DNA from: Bryum argenteum
Lineage: Eukaryota; Streptophyta; Bryopsida; Bryales; Bryaceae
Direction of reading: 5' to 3'
NCBI GenBank assembly: GCA_037043015.1
Contig: CM073325.1
Coordinates: forward strand, 6,799,001 to 6,863,000
Length of the DNA stretch: 64,000 bases
In this document: one piece after another, positions 11,165 to 23,289 of the stretch
Numbering within the stretch: the stretch's first letter is position 1
Layout of the letters: each line of letters begins with the position of its first letter
Made by a program: the position numbers and the translations under genes
The notes under the pieces: model-generated
What the model was told of the DNA's origin: nothing
Databases searched by the model: none
What the model saw: the letters and a program-made list of their open reading frames with translations, nothing else

Positions 11165-12619
11165 GCTTAATAGAATGAAATGTAAGCATCTCCATTCCTA
11201 CCTCGAGCAGGCAAGAAATGAGCATCACTCATATTCTTGTGAAACCGCGGCAACAGAATTCCTCTTAGCTGTGAGACGGGCCAAGTCCCTTGTGGAAAAA
11301 AAACTCTCACAGTAAATGGCTTCTCACAGCTTTGGAGCTCTGGGAATGTTCTTAACATTTTATGGAGGTGCTTACGGATTTATTCTGGTGGGCTGCCATC
11401 ATGAGTTCGGGAGGCAAAAAAATGGTTGAGGAGCGAGACGACAAGGGTAAAGAGCCAGTTGTAGCGAAGGTTGAAGAGAAGTGCCTTTCTAAGCAATTGT
11501 CTGAGGCACAGCGTAAAGACAAGATCACCTTAAGAAAAATGGTTAGAGCATTAGTGCAGAGCAACATCCTAAGGATAGGCGATCCAGAGCATCAACTGGC
11601 TATACTCTTAGATGAACGTCTCAGTGATCAAAGTATGTTAGATGAACGTCTTAATCATCAAATTATGGGGAACCCACCAGCAATTCTCGAGAAATTCTCT
11701 ATTCCTCGCGCAAGCAAGATCAAATCATGGTTCAGTAAGAGCTCGACCAAGAGTGGGCAAAATGGTTCTGTTCTTTCGTGTGAGTGGGTGTACAAGAAGC
11801 GTTTTGCTGTGAAGCTGTGCAAGCGGAGTACATTTAAAGCGGAGCGTGGTATGTTTAAGCATGAGTATGATATCTTGGATAAATGTCGTAGTCCTTTCAT
11901 AGTTGGAGTAGTAGGGTATTGGATTTAGGCGGAGATAGTAAAAATGGTATTTTGCCCATCCTTTTTATGGAAGAAATGGAGTGTGACTTCGAAGGGCTTG
12001 TCAAGAAAGCCAAAGAGCAGAAGTTACGAAAAGGAACGAAAGGATTCTCAGCGCTTGAGACAATCAAGTTGATGCTTCCTATAGCCAAGGCCCTTCGGTT
12101 TCTACATGGCGAAGAGGTAGATGTAGCTCATAGAGACATCAAGCCAAGAAACATCATGTGCAGCAATGTAAGCGCTAAGGACTTTGATGATGCCATTGTG
12201 AAGCTTCTTGACTTCGGTGAAGCCACATTTGAAGCCTCCAAATCCTTAAAAGTTGACAAAGTAGGCACATCTGGATACATGGATCCCGTGATGTCCATTA
12301 TAGATCCGAAGACAGGGAAGAGGAAGCCGTATGATGTGTTAAAGGCCAGGGCCCAGGAGTGCAGACGAAGCTGGATGCTGGAGAGAAACCACCGTTGCCG
12401 GATGATTTGCCAGAGTACTTGAGCTTCATCGTGCAGTGTTGCTGGTGGCGAGACCAACCTCGTCGGCCTTCATTCGAGGACATATGTAAAATGCTTCATC
12501 ATGCCAAGCTTTTGCTCCTTGATAAGAATTACTCTGATGACCTAGACAATCTATTTTGCTACGAGGATGAGGGCGGTATAAACCGCAGCTTTGGTGACCA
12601 ACGGTTTCTCCAATATTAA
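11165..12619 (+). pseudogene. broken kinase, paralogue of the 16.3-18.5 kb kinase
   Basis: The sequence follows the intact kinase at 16305-18541 through most of its length but has several lesions. One is a frame change near 11300 (run of A). Another is a CAA-to-TAA stop just before MEVLTDLFWW at 11362. There is a frame change and stop after GVVGYWI (about 11927), and a deletion near 12345 removing the DVFSFAVVFVELL region (subdomain IX). HRDIKPRN and DFGEA remain readable in the middle piece (11919-12422), and the tail PSFEDICKML follows in another frame (12359-12619). The 5' leader exons of the intact gene are not found upstream. It cannot encode a whole kinase. Confidence 0.85.
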
Positions 12620-12629
12620 AGAAGATTCT

Positions 12630-15600
12630 CACTTCATTGGGCCTAATGGGGGAATTGCAAAGTTGAGCCTCGTGCTCTAAGAAGACTTTTATTACAGGTC
12701 CCTATTTATTGACCATCATTTATTGCTATATTGTAACAAGGCAATCAAGTGGAAGATGGTTCTTGTAAAGCACGAAGTTGATGCACGTTCACTTCTCAAG
12801 AGACTTAGCTCTTTTTATGCTCTTTAGACCACTTGACAAACATTGGCTCTCTTGTAAAGGATGCCTCATTTAAGAGGCAAGTCTGATATATGTGTCAAAC
12901 ACCCAAGTCAGACTTGGGTGTTTGACACATTCTATTGCCTCGTGTTTACAAGGACAAGATGTAATTTAGACACGGTCATCCACAACCAAGCACTTGTTGT
13001 AAAGTAGTGACTTTTGCTAATGCACAAATCTACATATTCTACAGTTGAAATTGTGAAATTTTAAATATTTTAAACTTTCTTATAAGATGTTTTAAAATCT
13101 TCAAACTATGAGATCTTTAGAGTATTGGTATGAGAAATAATACAATAGAACTCTTCAGTGCATAGTTTTGAGCTAAGACTATGTTTTTATACAAATGCAA
13201 AAACGTATATGTTATGAGGATACATTGCACAATAGAGTTACCTACCATTATTGTATTCATTTTAAAATGGTGTAAGACTTATGAAATCATTTGTGAGGTT
13301 TGAAATAGGGAGAGGAACACAAAAATTCAATTATCAAAATACATAAAACATTCTAATATTTGGGTAAGTCTCAAATGAACATTTGTTTGGAGGACTTTCA
13401 TGTGACTTTTACTAAAAGTCAAGCAAAGAGTAACCATCCATAAGTAGCATCATGTTTTTCAACTCTTTCTTTAACGCATGATTGTAGATAGAATACCCTT
13501 TTATAACTAGGAGTTTTAGATATCGGCTATAACATTAGACTTAACCACATACCCTTCTTGCCCTCGTAAATTTTTTATATGTTAGGCATCTGAAATTGCT
13601 ACCTACTTCATACCAAAATTCATGTTTAATTGGTCCACAATTTGGCCTTCATAATACCCATGAGATTTATTTGTTATATTATTTGGTGTTTGGATGCTCA
13701 TAGCATATACACTACAAATCCAAATAAAGTTTTGTACTTGCATATAAAACAAGGACAAATTTCACCACTCTACTTAGTTTTCATTTTTTAATTTTCATCT
13801 TTCATCTTTCAGTTTTCATTTGTTAAATTTTCAATTTTCTCTCTACATTTAGGCGTGCCAACCCTTGAAATTCAAGATTGAACCAAAAGTGGTGAATTGG
13901 GCCTTTAGAAGTTTAAATCTCCCCACAAAGAAGGAACAACCATCTTAGATTGAGCATGAAAGACTATCTTTGGTTTCACATAATTGGCTTGCATTAGTAA
14001 AACATGCCCAATGTTTGAGAACCCAAAAACAATAGTTGCGTTCAATAAAATGCATGTCATTGACTCATATCGTATCACATGGGTCTGCATTATTTACCAC
14101 ACAAACTAGACTTGATTTGAGACCCCACCCAAAAAAATTCATTTAAAACAGAGTATGGATGACGAAGCTATGGCCCTCCAAAGTTGCTCTTTGTCATCCT
14201 TTGTGTTGATTTTTGATACATGGCACGTTTTGGGGTCAAACTTCTATAGTTTATTTTTTGAACAATGTACACTTTGACAATGTTGTTTCTCACCACAACC
14301 ATGTTTATTTTGCCAAATGATAATCTAATGTATGTATTCTTAGCCTTAAAGTTGTAAACTCTCCCTACTCGCTTTGGTCAATATCAAAACTAGGTAGCTA
14401 ATTTAAAGCTTATGATCTAACTTATTTCATTAATTTTCTTATTTTCAACCACATAAATAGGTGAACTATCAAAACTTTGGAGTTGAAAGCTTTCAAATTT
14501 AACATTAGAACTTAGAATCTTTAGTTTCTTATTTATTTTCAATTTTGTACAATTAGGTTCAAAGGCTTTTGAGTGATTTGTAAGAACTTTAGAATTTGAT
14601 ACTTTAGGGTTAGGTTTGGGTTTTTGTTATATTAACATTAACTCCTAGTTATTTTTAAAAAGATTTCTTTCCTACTTCTTACATTTGAACCTTGTGGTGG
14701 GACCCGAGGTCCCATACAAATTTTAAAAATTTATAGTTGCCATTGTTTCATCAATACTTAACACCTAGAGTTCTTTGTGTATTTAGGAGCTTGAAAACTT
14801 TTGCGATTTTCTACCTGTATGCACTCCCTAAGGTGTGATTTGTTTTACTTATTTTAGACTTCTATATGTAAAGTCTTGTACCCAACATTATTTTTAATTA
14901 TTATTTCAAACATAAACGTTGGGTGTTAACCATTTGCAAGATCGTGACATGCAAAATTTGTGCAGACGTTTATTTGCGCATTGCTCAGTAGACATTGCCT
15001 CCATGGTGCAAAGGAAGATGTGAAGATTGTTATCCCAAAAAAATTGGTCATAGCTTTTCTCATGTAGGTAATCAAGTTGGATATGCTAATCCAAAATCTT
15101 AGAGACTCATTTCACTTTTTTAATCTTCATGCAAATAATAATCTAGAAGAACATCAAAAAAGATTGATATTGTGAAATATGCATCATTTTAGATATAATT
15201 GGTGTAAAAAATATCCAGTCCAAATGAATGGCTTGTAATGGCAAAACATGCACCATGTTTAAACGTCTACAACCAAAGCTATACCCACTAAAATGCATGT
15301 CATAAATTCATACCACCTTGAATGTATTTGTAATTCCTACCACTCAATTAGACTTGATTTTGGACCCAATCAAAAAAGATTCACCAAAGCCAAACTTTAG
15401 ATTAAAAAGTTATGACCCGTCAAAATTTTAGCTTGTCACTTTAAAATGTTGAATTTTGAGATTTGGGGCATTTGCGGTTCAAAATTACACATTCTTCTGA
15501 AAATGTAGCAAACATGCCCATATCTAAGTGGCATCCCATTTCCAAGCTCAAAATAAATAGGCAAAAACATAAAAATTACACAAGGCACGGATCGTCCTTC

Positions 15601-15700
15601 ACATGTTGCAAAAACCACCGATTTGTATCAACTTGCTGCATTGTTTATCTCGTACGATCATTTGAATTTGGATACAAAATGAGTGTTCACTGCTATTTGC
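12630..15700. other. AT-rich intergenic DNA
   Basis: No gene is supported on either strand. Long AT-rich runs and short meaningless frames fill the interval. The one notable structure is the palindrome at 12891-12929. Confidence 0.5.
12891..12929. repeat. 39-bp near-perfect palindrome with an outer stem
   Basis: Bases 12891-12909 (tgtgtcaaacacccaagtc) are the exact reverse complement of 12911-12929, with one central base. Outside this, gaggcaa (about 12874-12880) pairs with ttgcctc further on. It lies about 270 bp past the end of the broken kinase. Confidence 0.85.
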
Positions 15701-15894
15701 TTAATAAAAATAAAAAACAAGCACTTACTACAATTTAGAATTACTCAAAATCAAAATTATGAGATGTATTATTTTGAGACTTTCAATGTATATGTTACTT
15801 GCCATCACAACTTTCCACATACTTCGACGACCATACTTTCTCCATAGGATTCCTGTGTGGTATACTAGAAGTGCCTTGGTTATGAGTGACTGTC

Positions 15895-15965
15895 TACTGA
15901 ACATCCTTGTATACACATAAACAAATAACTGTCTACCTAACATTCTTGTATACACATAAACAATA
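15895..15965. repeat. short direct repeat, about 35 bp unit
   Basis: The phrase ttgtatacacataaacaa occurs twice, each time preceded by a related actgtctacy-gaacat segment. It gives a spurious repetitive frame on the minus strand (YVYTRM twice), which I do not regard as coding. Confidence 0.6.
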
Positions 15966-16304
15966 GAATGTGCCAAATACCCAGGTCTAATATGATTCCT
16001 AAAATCTATCATTGCATAGGGATACTTATCTGAACCCTACATTCCAACAGAATTGAACACATGCACTAAGTGCCGGATGAAATGAGGCATCCTTTACAGC
16101 AGTGATCTAGAGAGCATAGCAAGAGGTGAGGCTGCCCTCTTAAGAAGTGAACCCTGCCACTTGGTTCTGAAAATTGTAAAGCTATACACACATGGTCACT
16201 ATAGTGACCCTCAATGAAACTCATCGTAGTGTACAGAATGAGACTCAAATTCGTAACTTCCTCCTTCGGGCACAATGAAAACGCAAGTGAAATGTGAATC
16301 TCCT

Positions 16305-18541
16305 CTAGGCCTGCAAAAAATGTCTGTCATCGATATTGCGTTCCATGCCGTCTCCATCCTCATAGCAGAAGAGGCCGGCACGATCGTTAAAGAAGTTCTC
16401 ATCATGGAGCAGGAGTTTGGCATTTTGAAGCATGGAGCATATGTCCTCAAATGAAGGCCGAGCATGTGGATCTGCACACCAACAACATTCCACAATGAAG
16501 CTCATGTATTCTGGCAATTGAGGAAGTGCGGGTCTCAGTCCACGATTTAGCATCTCTTGTACTGCTCTGCCGCGATCAATGCCGGTATCTCCCCAAGGAT
16601 GTCTCCAAGTCAGAAGCTCTACAAACACCACAGCAAAACTAAAGACATCAGCCTTCAACAAATCATACCCCTCGGGGTTCCTCTTCCTCCTCCTTGTCAT
16701 CGAATCCATAGTCCACATCGTGGGATCCATGTATCCATCTGTGCCTGCAACTCCGATTTCATCAAGTAGGACGTCTGAGGCATTTAATGTGGCTTCACCA
16801 AAGTCAATAAGCTTTACAAAGGAATCATCAAAGTCCCCACTTATATTGCTGCACATAATGTTTTGTGGCTTGATGTCTCTATGAGCTACATCTTCGCCAT
16901 GCAGAAACCGAAGGGCCTTAGCTACAGGAAGCATCAACTTGATTGTCTCCAGCGCTGAGAATCCCTCTGCTCGTAATTCCCTGTACCTTGTAATGAGCCC
17001 TTCCAAGTCAGACTCCATTGCTTCCATCAAAAGGAAGGGACAATTAGCCCACGGCCACAACTCAAGTTCCCAATATCCTACTACTCCGACTATATAAGGA
17101 CTACGATATTTGTCCAAGATATCAAACTCATGCTTGAACACATCCTCCACTATATCATTGTTCGGTTGCCGCATCTTCACAACAAATTCCTTTTCGTACA
17201 CCCACGGAAACCTCAAAACAACCCCATTCTGCCCACTCTTGGTCGAACCTTTCTTGATAAAAGTCAAGCTGCATCGGATACGAAATTTGAAATTCGTCAA
17301 AAATTGTGGTGACTTCATACTTCGACCATTAAGACGATCTTCTAGCAGTACAGCCAATTGATGCTCCGGGTCACCTTCTCGTAGAACGTCCTTCTGCAAT
17401 ATTGTTTCGACCATTGTTTCCAGAGTGTCCTTGTCACACTGTGCCTTCAACGATAGCTGAGAAAAAAATCTCTCTGCTCGCTCTTGCTGATCAATGGAAA
17501 GAGTTTCAAGGTTACAGGGGTTGTTGACTCCTAAGCTCATGATGTGAGCCCCCCAACATAAATCCATACCCACTTCATGAAAATGTTGAGAACATTCCCA
17601 AAGCTCCAAAGCTTTGAGAAGCCATTTGCTGTGAGCGCTTTCATCCACGAGGAATTTGGCCCGTTTTACAGCTAAGAGGAATTCTCTTGCCGCAAATTCG
17701 CAAGATTTTGGGTGATGCTTCCTTCTTTCATGCACGAGGTAGGATAGAAGAAGATCACATTTGTTTTTGTTTAGCCGCAGAAAATCTGCTTCAGCGTGCC
17801 AATCATTCTCCCTCCATGTCTGAAGAAGTTCACTTATGTAGAGGCAATCTGAGATGATATCTATGCACGATGCGTAATTACAACGGACAGATACATTGAA
17901 GTGAACACTCACATCAGGATTGCTCCTGGGAATTGGTTCGTCTCCTGTCGAACACCACATGATATTCAAATTAACTTAGTTAAGTAGTTTCAGAAAACCT
18001 GGGCCTCTACCAAACAAATAAATGCACGTGACTGTACTTCCTAGATATGTGTTGAACACTCATGAACAAGTAGATCCACAAAAGACCAGATTTTTGAGGA
18101 GTGGAGTAAGCAGGGGCAAGAGTGGAGATTGAAGAGTCACATACCATAGCATTCGTTGATGACTACAGTTTGACTACCACTGCAAGTCCCCTGCTTTCAC
18201 CGAAAACCACAAAAGTTCAGAAACAACGATAAATCACCTACTAGTGACTGCTGAAAAACCCTTGTGAGTGCCAATGGAAATTGGGCACTTTACAAATCCA
18301 AGCTGAAACCAAAGTGAAGGTGCTCACTTTTAACTAGGCAGTGGCACCGAAATGTCAACATTATCAGAAGCAATATTGAGTATGGAGGTATGAAAATCGA
18401 TACTCTTACAAGGATGTATCAACTAATAGTTTACAGAATAGAACTCATTAATTGACAAGAGGTAGTCTGAAACAGATTCCATCTACCATGATCCAAATGA
18501 ATACTCGAACTGATACAGTCCGACCCACTTACCTCATCCAT
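16305..18541 (-). CDS. intact protein kinase with N-terminal helical domain
   Basis: Modelled exons: 18541-18533 (nine bases, M-D-E), 18190-18145 and 17944-16305, giving 564 aa. Phases fit at both junctions. Residues about 25-160 are helical and cysteine/leucine-rich, like the four-helix N-termini of plant MLKL-type or NLR-associated kinases. The kinase domain (about residues 240-520) keeps every catalytic element: VVKM lysine, HRDIKPQN (about 373), DFGEA (about 399), a D-G-Y-M-D-P activation-loop end in place of APE, and DVFSFAVVFVEL. It should therefore be active, unlike the pseudokinases in the flanking arms. It is convergent with its broken paralogue at 11.2-12.6 kb, and a second copy of its 5' leader lies at 19.3-20.6 kb. 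Substrate and pathway unknown. Confidence 0.8.
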
Positions 18542-19859
18542 AGCAATGCGATGTGTGGAGGAATTTGCAGAACGTCCTCAAGCATGAAAACACGCTCAAT
18601 ATTGAACATCTAAAGCTCCTTAAAGCCCCTTAAGCATGTAGACGACGACAACTGTAGTCTCTGATATTGCACGCGTCGAAATTCCAAGATGCTCTGTTTA
18701 CCGACAGATTGATTGATTTCTCTACGTCTCTAATGTGGTTGTAATGAGATCATTGCGATGGCATTTAGGCTGATAAAAGCCGATCTGAAGTTGCTGTCCT
18801 GTCTGCAATAGGACGCAGAACAACAAGAACAGTGATAAGCTCAGAGATTGAGCAAGGTGATTATCTACGGAATATCACGGGGTGCGCTCTATGAAAGCAA
18901 ACACAGCCGACAACTCTACCAAGGCTAGGGTTCCTCACTAACTCCCTCCTCCCTAGCCAAGTGAAATTAACGCATCATGCCTTTCAACCATGATATACAG
19001 CATGCGAGTGCAAGTAGCACCAAGTAAGATCTTACTTCTACTTTATATAAATATGCAGATGAAGGTCTCAGCACATACCCTACTTATCGTCTCAGCAGGC
19101 TTGCCCGGTGTCTGCAGCTCCAGATCAGGCGATTTCGTAAGGAGGATGACCGTGCAAAGGCTTCATTGGCGAACTGCGGTGTCGGTATGCACTTCTCCCA
19201 GCAAGTCGGGAGCCGAAGCAGGCATTGGAAATCCTCCGCAAGAAACACGATCGATGTTACTCCCGAGTCATCAACGGAGCTGGATAGGGAGACACCATAT
19301 GATATTCATAGATTAATTAAGTTGTATTGAACCTGCAAATGACCAAGTTCTTCAGGGCTACTACCACACACTTCTAACTGCATTTATAATTACACTGGCT
19401 AAGTATGTGTATAACTCATGAACGATAAGACCTACAGCTTTTTGGGGTGGAATGAGCAGGGGCAAGAGTGGAGGATGAAGACTCGCATACCATCGCATTT
19501 AGAAGTGCATACATTTTGCATACCCCTGGAGGTCCCCTGCTTCCAAAAAACCACTAGAATTCAGATTAAACAAGTAACTACTCAACATCCCTTGTTACTG
19601 ACAAGTCAGTTTTGCTTGCTTCATTTGTACATTGTGTATTTTCCAGCTGGAAGTGAAACGAGAGTTCGTAGTTTAGATCAGGCACTGGGACTGGAACTAA
19701 AGTCGAACATTGACAGAAGCTTTTTGAAGAATGGAATTATGAAAACAATATTCTTACAAGGAGGTTCCGATAACACTTTAACCCCTACAGTCGACTGTTG
19801 GTACTCGTCAAATCCACACTCTTTCGATGCAAGACCAAAATTCTAACTTTTGACGTAAT

Positions 19860-20410
19860 CTCAAGTATATACCCATAAGATCTTATACCTAACTTGTTCA
19901 TGTATGTGTGTACCAAAATATAGTTCCAAATTCCTTACCAATTGTGAGATCGTAACATTCAAAGTTGAAAAATAAGTCTTTTTCTTTGTTGCAAAATGGG
20001 TTCGAAGTTTTTTGTGAGCCAAAAAATCAATTTCAAGAGTGAATTTAAACTAGGCTCTTTAGATTCTATTTTTAAGTACAAAAAATAAAACTTGAAAAGA
20101 AGTAAAACCGCAATTTTTGGTGAATTTTTGAAGTTCTGGTTATCTTATTTTGGGCAGATTTTGAGAATAAACGAGCATATTTTGCAGTTTGGGCAGTTTT
20201 GGGCATATTTCAAATAGTTTTCAAACTTTGACTCAAAATATCTCTCAAAGAAAAAGAAAGAGGAATTTTGAAGCATGAAATGACTTTTCGGAAAGGTATA
20301 AAAAATCTCTTCAACCTGAAAAAAATTTCAATTTCATACAAGCTAAATATAGTAAACAAGGACCAGACCCCAAACGACCCGATTGGGGCTCTTCTCGACA
20401 TTCGGGTTGA
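19860..20410 (-). repeat. dispersed AT-rich repeat family, copy 2 (reverse)
   Basis: It is the reverse complement of the repeat at about 10.4 kb, sharing ctaaatatagtaaacaag, tgaagcatgaaatgac and agaataaacgagcatatt. Its other end (ttgtgagatcgtaacatt) matches the end of the copy at 43.1 kb. It sits inside the duplicated kinase leader, so it arrived after that duplication or was lost from the other copy. Confidence 0.6.
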
Positions 20411-20454
20411 GCATAATAGAGTACATTACATGACGTATCGAAGATGATTAGGTA

Positions 20455-20540
20455 GTCCGAAACAAACTCAATGCAACATAAATACGTGAATGATCCAGTC
20501 CGAAACAAACTCAATGCAACATAAATACGTGAATGATCCA
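20455..20540. repeat. exact 43-bp tandem duplication
   Basis: The 43-base unit starting gtccgaaacaaactcaatgc is present twice with no visible difference (20455-20497 and 20498-20540). It lies just downstream of the mini-exon relic at 20557 on the minus strand. Confidence 0.9.
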
Positions 20541-21907
20541 GGCTAAGCTCATTTACCTCACCCATAGCAATGTGATTTGTGGAGGAATCTGCTATACGTC
20601 CTCAACTTGAAAACAGGTACAGTAATGAACACTTATAGCTCCTGCAGCATGTTGACGATGAGTTAGCCACACATTGGGGTCTATTGCTGTCCTGCAGTCT
20701 GAAATTCGATGCAAAACATTAAGAATCAGAAACCTGCACTCAAAAGATCTCTCAAGCTCTGAGGTAGATTGCTCGAAATTAACGCAATACCAGAAACAGC
20801 TCAGTAAAGCTTCAACCTAGAGGTATATTAAAGTTCTCAAGTCTAATTGTCCGTGTACCAATTATTAAGATTGTAAGGTGTCAATTTAGGGCATGATTGT
20901 AGAAACACCTAGATGTCCACCTTCAAAATTCTTAACAAATCATAAAAAAGTCCAGATTTGATGATTCCACTCAATCTAGTCTTCCACTTCCTTTCCAAGT
21001 AATCAAAAATGCTCACAAATAATCATAAATGCCCTAAACTAGATATCGAGCCATTATTGAGCAGTGCACGAGAAATTAGGGTTACATGCTGAATCCTACT
21101 AAAACGATGATAAGCTCAGATATGTGAGCAAGGAGATGACAAAACTTTTCGGCATAGGAGAGATTCAAGTGCGGGACTAGATATTCCAGATTAAACAGCA
21201 ATTTACTGTCTATAAGCAAAGGTCTGCTGCTCCCGTTATCCTCTAGAGTTATTCACTAGTGAGTGGAAGCCACAATGCCTTTCAAGCAATAAATTCGACC
21301 TGCCTGTGCACGTCGCACTTAAATCTTACTAAAGTTCTAGTAAATTGTGCATATGAAGGTCTCAGCACATACCTCAGATGATCGCCTCAGCAAGCTTGCA
21401 CGGTGTCTGCAGCTCCAAACCAGTGAGGTCAGCCCGACTATGCTAAGTGCTGTGTCGGTAACACTTCTCCTAACTGGTCCGGGAGTGCGCAAGTCGAATC
21501 GTCGAATGCCGAAGCAACACTTGAATTCCGCGTCCTCAACGGATCTGGATCGATAATCGGTAGGAGAGTTAAACAGAAGTAGCCTAAAAGCCCGTTTCCA
21601 TGTGCTGTACAGTACGCCCGACCGGTATTTCCGATGGGGAGCAGGTCAGTTCCATTTTTCCCAGCGCGCCGTTCCTGTGACGGGAGCCTGCAATATTCGG
21701 GCTTGCCGGAGAGTGAGGGCATGCAGCCCGAACAGTAGTTGAAGAACCTGGCTTGAGTTTTCGGCACTCTTTGAACTTGTCGGATCTTATTTGGTGATAA
21801 GTAGTGCTCCATGATGAGGGTGGAGCACTGATCCTTAGGGCCCATTCCCATGTGACACCCGTCCCCATAAAATTGAGCGGGTCTCCAAAAGGCACGACAT
21901 GCAGACA

Positions 21908-22196
21908 ACATTATATTTGGATGTCAAATTAGTCACCTTCTTATGATGCATTCAAAAAGTGAAATGCTACAATTCAAATCCCAATTTGTATGAGTGCTTT
22001 TGTGCTTTGGAAGGATTGTGGTTGGTAGGTTGAATTGTACATAAACATGTTGAAGGTTGCAAGCTCATCATTGATTGGTCCATTCATGATGCCCAAGTTT
22101 CAAAAGTGCACTATTCATGATACCCAAGTCCAAAAGATGCTGCGATCCAATTTTGGGTTGCCCGTTTCAAACCCCAAGCACCTTTTAAGGGTTTAC
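21908..22196 (+). mobile_element. MITE copy 2 (terminal repeats lost)
   Basis: This is closely similar to the internal part of the elements at 8.1-8.4 kb and 37.6-38.0 kb, from the gatgtcaaat block to cttttaagggttta. The left terminal inverted repeat is missing. Confidence 0.6.
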
Positions 22197-22974
22197 AGGC
22201 CCCTTTGAAGATTGAGGTGGTATTGTGTAGGACACGAGCTTTGTGCACCACCTGCCTAATTTGCACCTTGAAAAGTGGCCCGCGATAGATTATTGGGGAG
22301 CTACAGTGAAAATGCGGGTACGGGTCTCACATGCGAATGAGCCCTTACTTTTTAATATTTTCTCTCCTCCACATGAATGTACGGTCGAGTGTCCTAAAAC
22401 CACCACCTTCCCCATCTCTGATATGTAGACCTTTCTTAAACCACCACAGTTGATATCCAGAAACACCAAATATTGACCAATCCCTGCAAAGAAAAAGCTG
22501 GTGGTTTTGGGTACCGCATGGTGTGACAATGGGAAAACCTACAGATCGGGTTTGGGTCACGAAGTACTTTTACCTTCAGAAATTTGTATCTATTTCAGTA
22601 TTGGGCAGAAAATTCCGAAAAAAATTGCATTCTGTTAGAAAATAACTTTCCTACATGGGAAAAATATACCCCAAGAATAACTCTGCAAAAAAAAGCTCAT
22701 AATCCTTAAGTTGGTGGTTTTAGGGCAGTCGACCTTAGCCACTGACACTCGTTCTATTTCCCGACAAACGCTCTAAAATTGTTTGAAGGGAAGCTGGGCT
22801 ACTGTGGTGCAAAGTCCATCGACTACAGTCGATTCGTGAGATATATATAATCTACAGGTTCCATGGCTCCGGAGATGCCTGCGGATATCCTAGAGGCATC
22901 ATAATTTGAACAGTCGAGCTCGGAGTTCTGACCATCCATCGACTGAAGATTTTATTATTATTTTATTGTTTTAT

Positions 22975-23060
22975 TAAGGGACTCTTTATATATAAAAACT
23001 CCGGTCCTTTTTCAGGGCCAACGTGATTAGAGTGTCTGTTTGTCAAGCCAACGACCTAAA
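22975..23060 (-). repeat. dispersed repeat, copy B (LTR-like fragment)
   Basis: It is the reverse complement of 9790-9880. It contains tttatatataaaaactccgg, a TATA-like core, on the plus strand, followed by cgtgattagagtgtctgtt. No retroelement coding region is seen nearby. Confidence 0.45.
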
Positions 23061-23098
23061 GCCCACCGGACAGAAGGACCTTGGTGCAGGGACTCTTT

Positions 23099-23240
23099 AC
23101 ATGGGGAGTCAAGGTGAACAAATCTGCAAGGAGAGTGAAGGTGAACAATCTGCAAGGGGAGTCAAGGTGAACAAATTTGCAAGGAGAGTCAAGGTGAACA
23201 AATTTGCAAGGGGAGTGAAGGTGAACAAATCTGTAAGCCA
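23099..23240. repeat. about 30-bp tandem repeat, five imperfect units
   Basis: Units of the form gagtcaaggtgaacaaattt plus gcaagg are repeated about five times with small changes. On the plus strand this reads as a VNKFAR-type repetitive frame, but I treat that as a by-product of the repeat rather than a gene. Confidence 0.85.
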
Positions 23241-23289
23241 ATTAATTCATATTTTGAGCCCAATTGGCTCCATTGGCCACCTGGAGAGC

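Larger units (their letters stand above)
19320..21560 (-). pseudogene. duplicated 5' leader of the kinase gene, body missing
   Basis: The region repeats, in direct orientation, the promoter and first exons of the kinase at 18 kb. It holds an ATGGGTGAG/GT mini-exon at 20565-20557, like ATGGATGAG/GT at 18541. A second-exon relic lies at about 19493-19545, and the gatattcatatggtg segment matches the third-exon acceptor region. No kinase body follows. Instead another block (18990-19310) begins that recurs at 21310-21560 (aaggtctcagcacatacc, gtctgcagctcca). A dispersed repeat (19860-20410) interrupts the copy. It is probably a tandem-duplication remnant. Confidence 0.55.
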
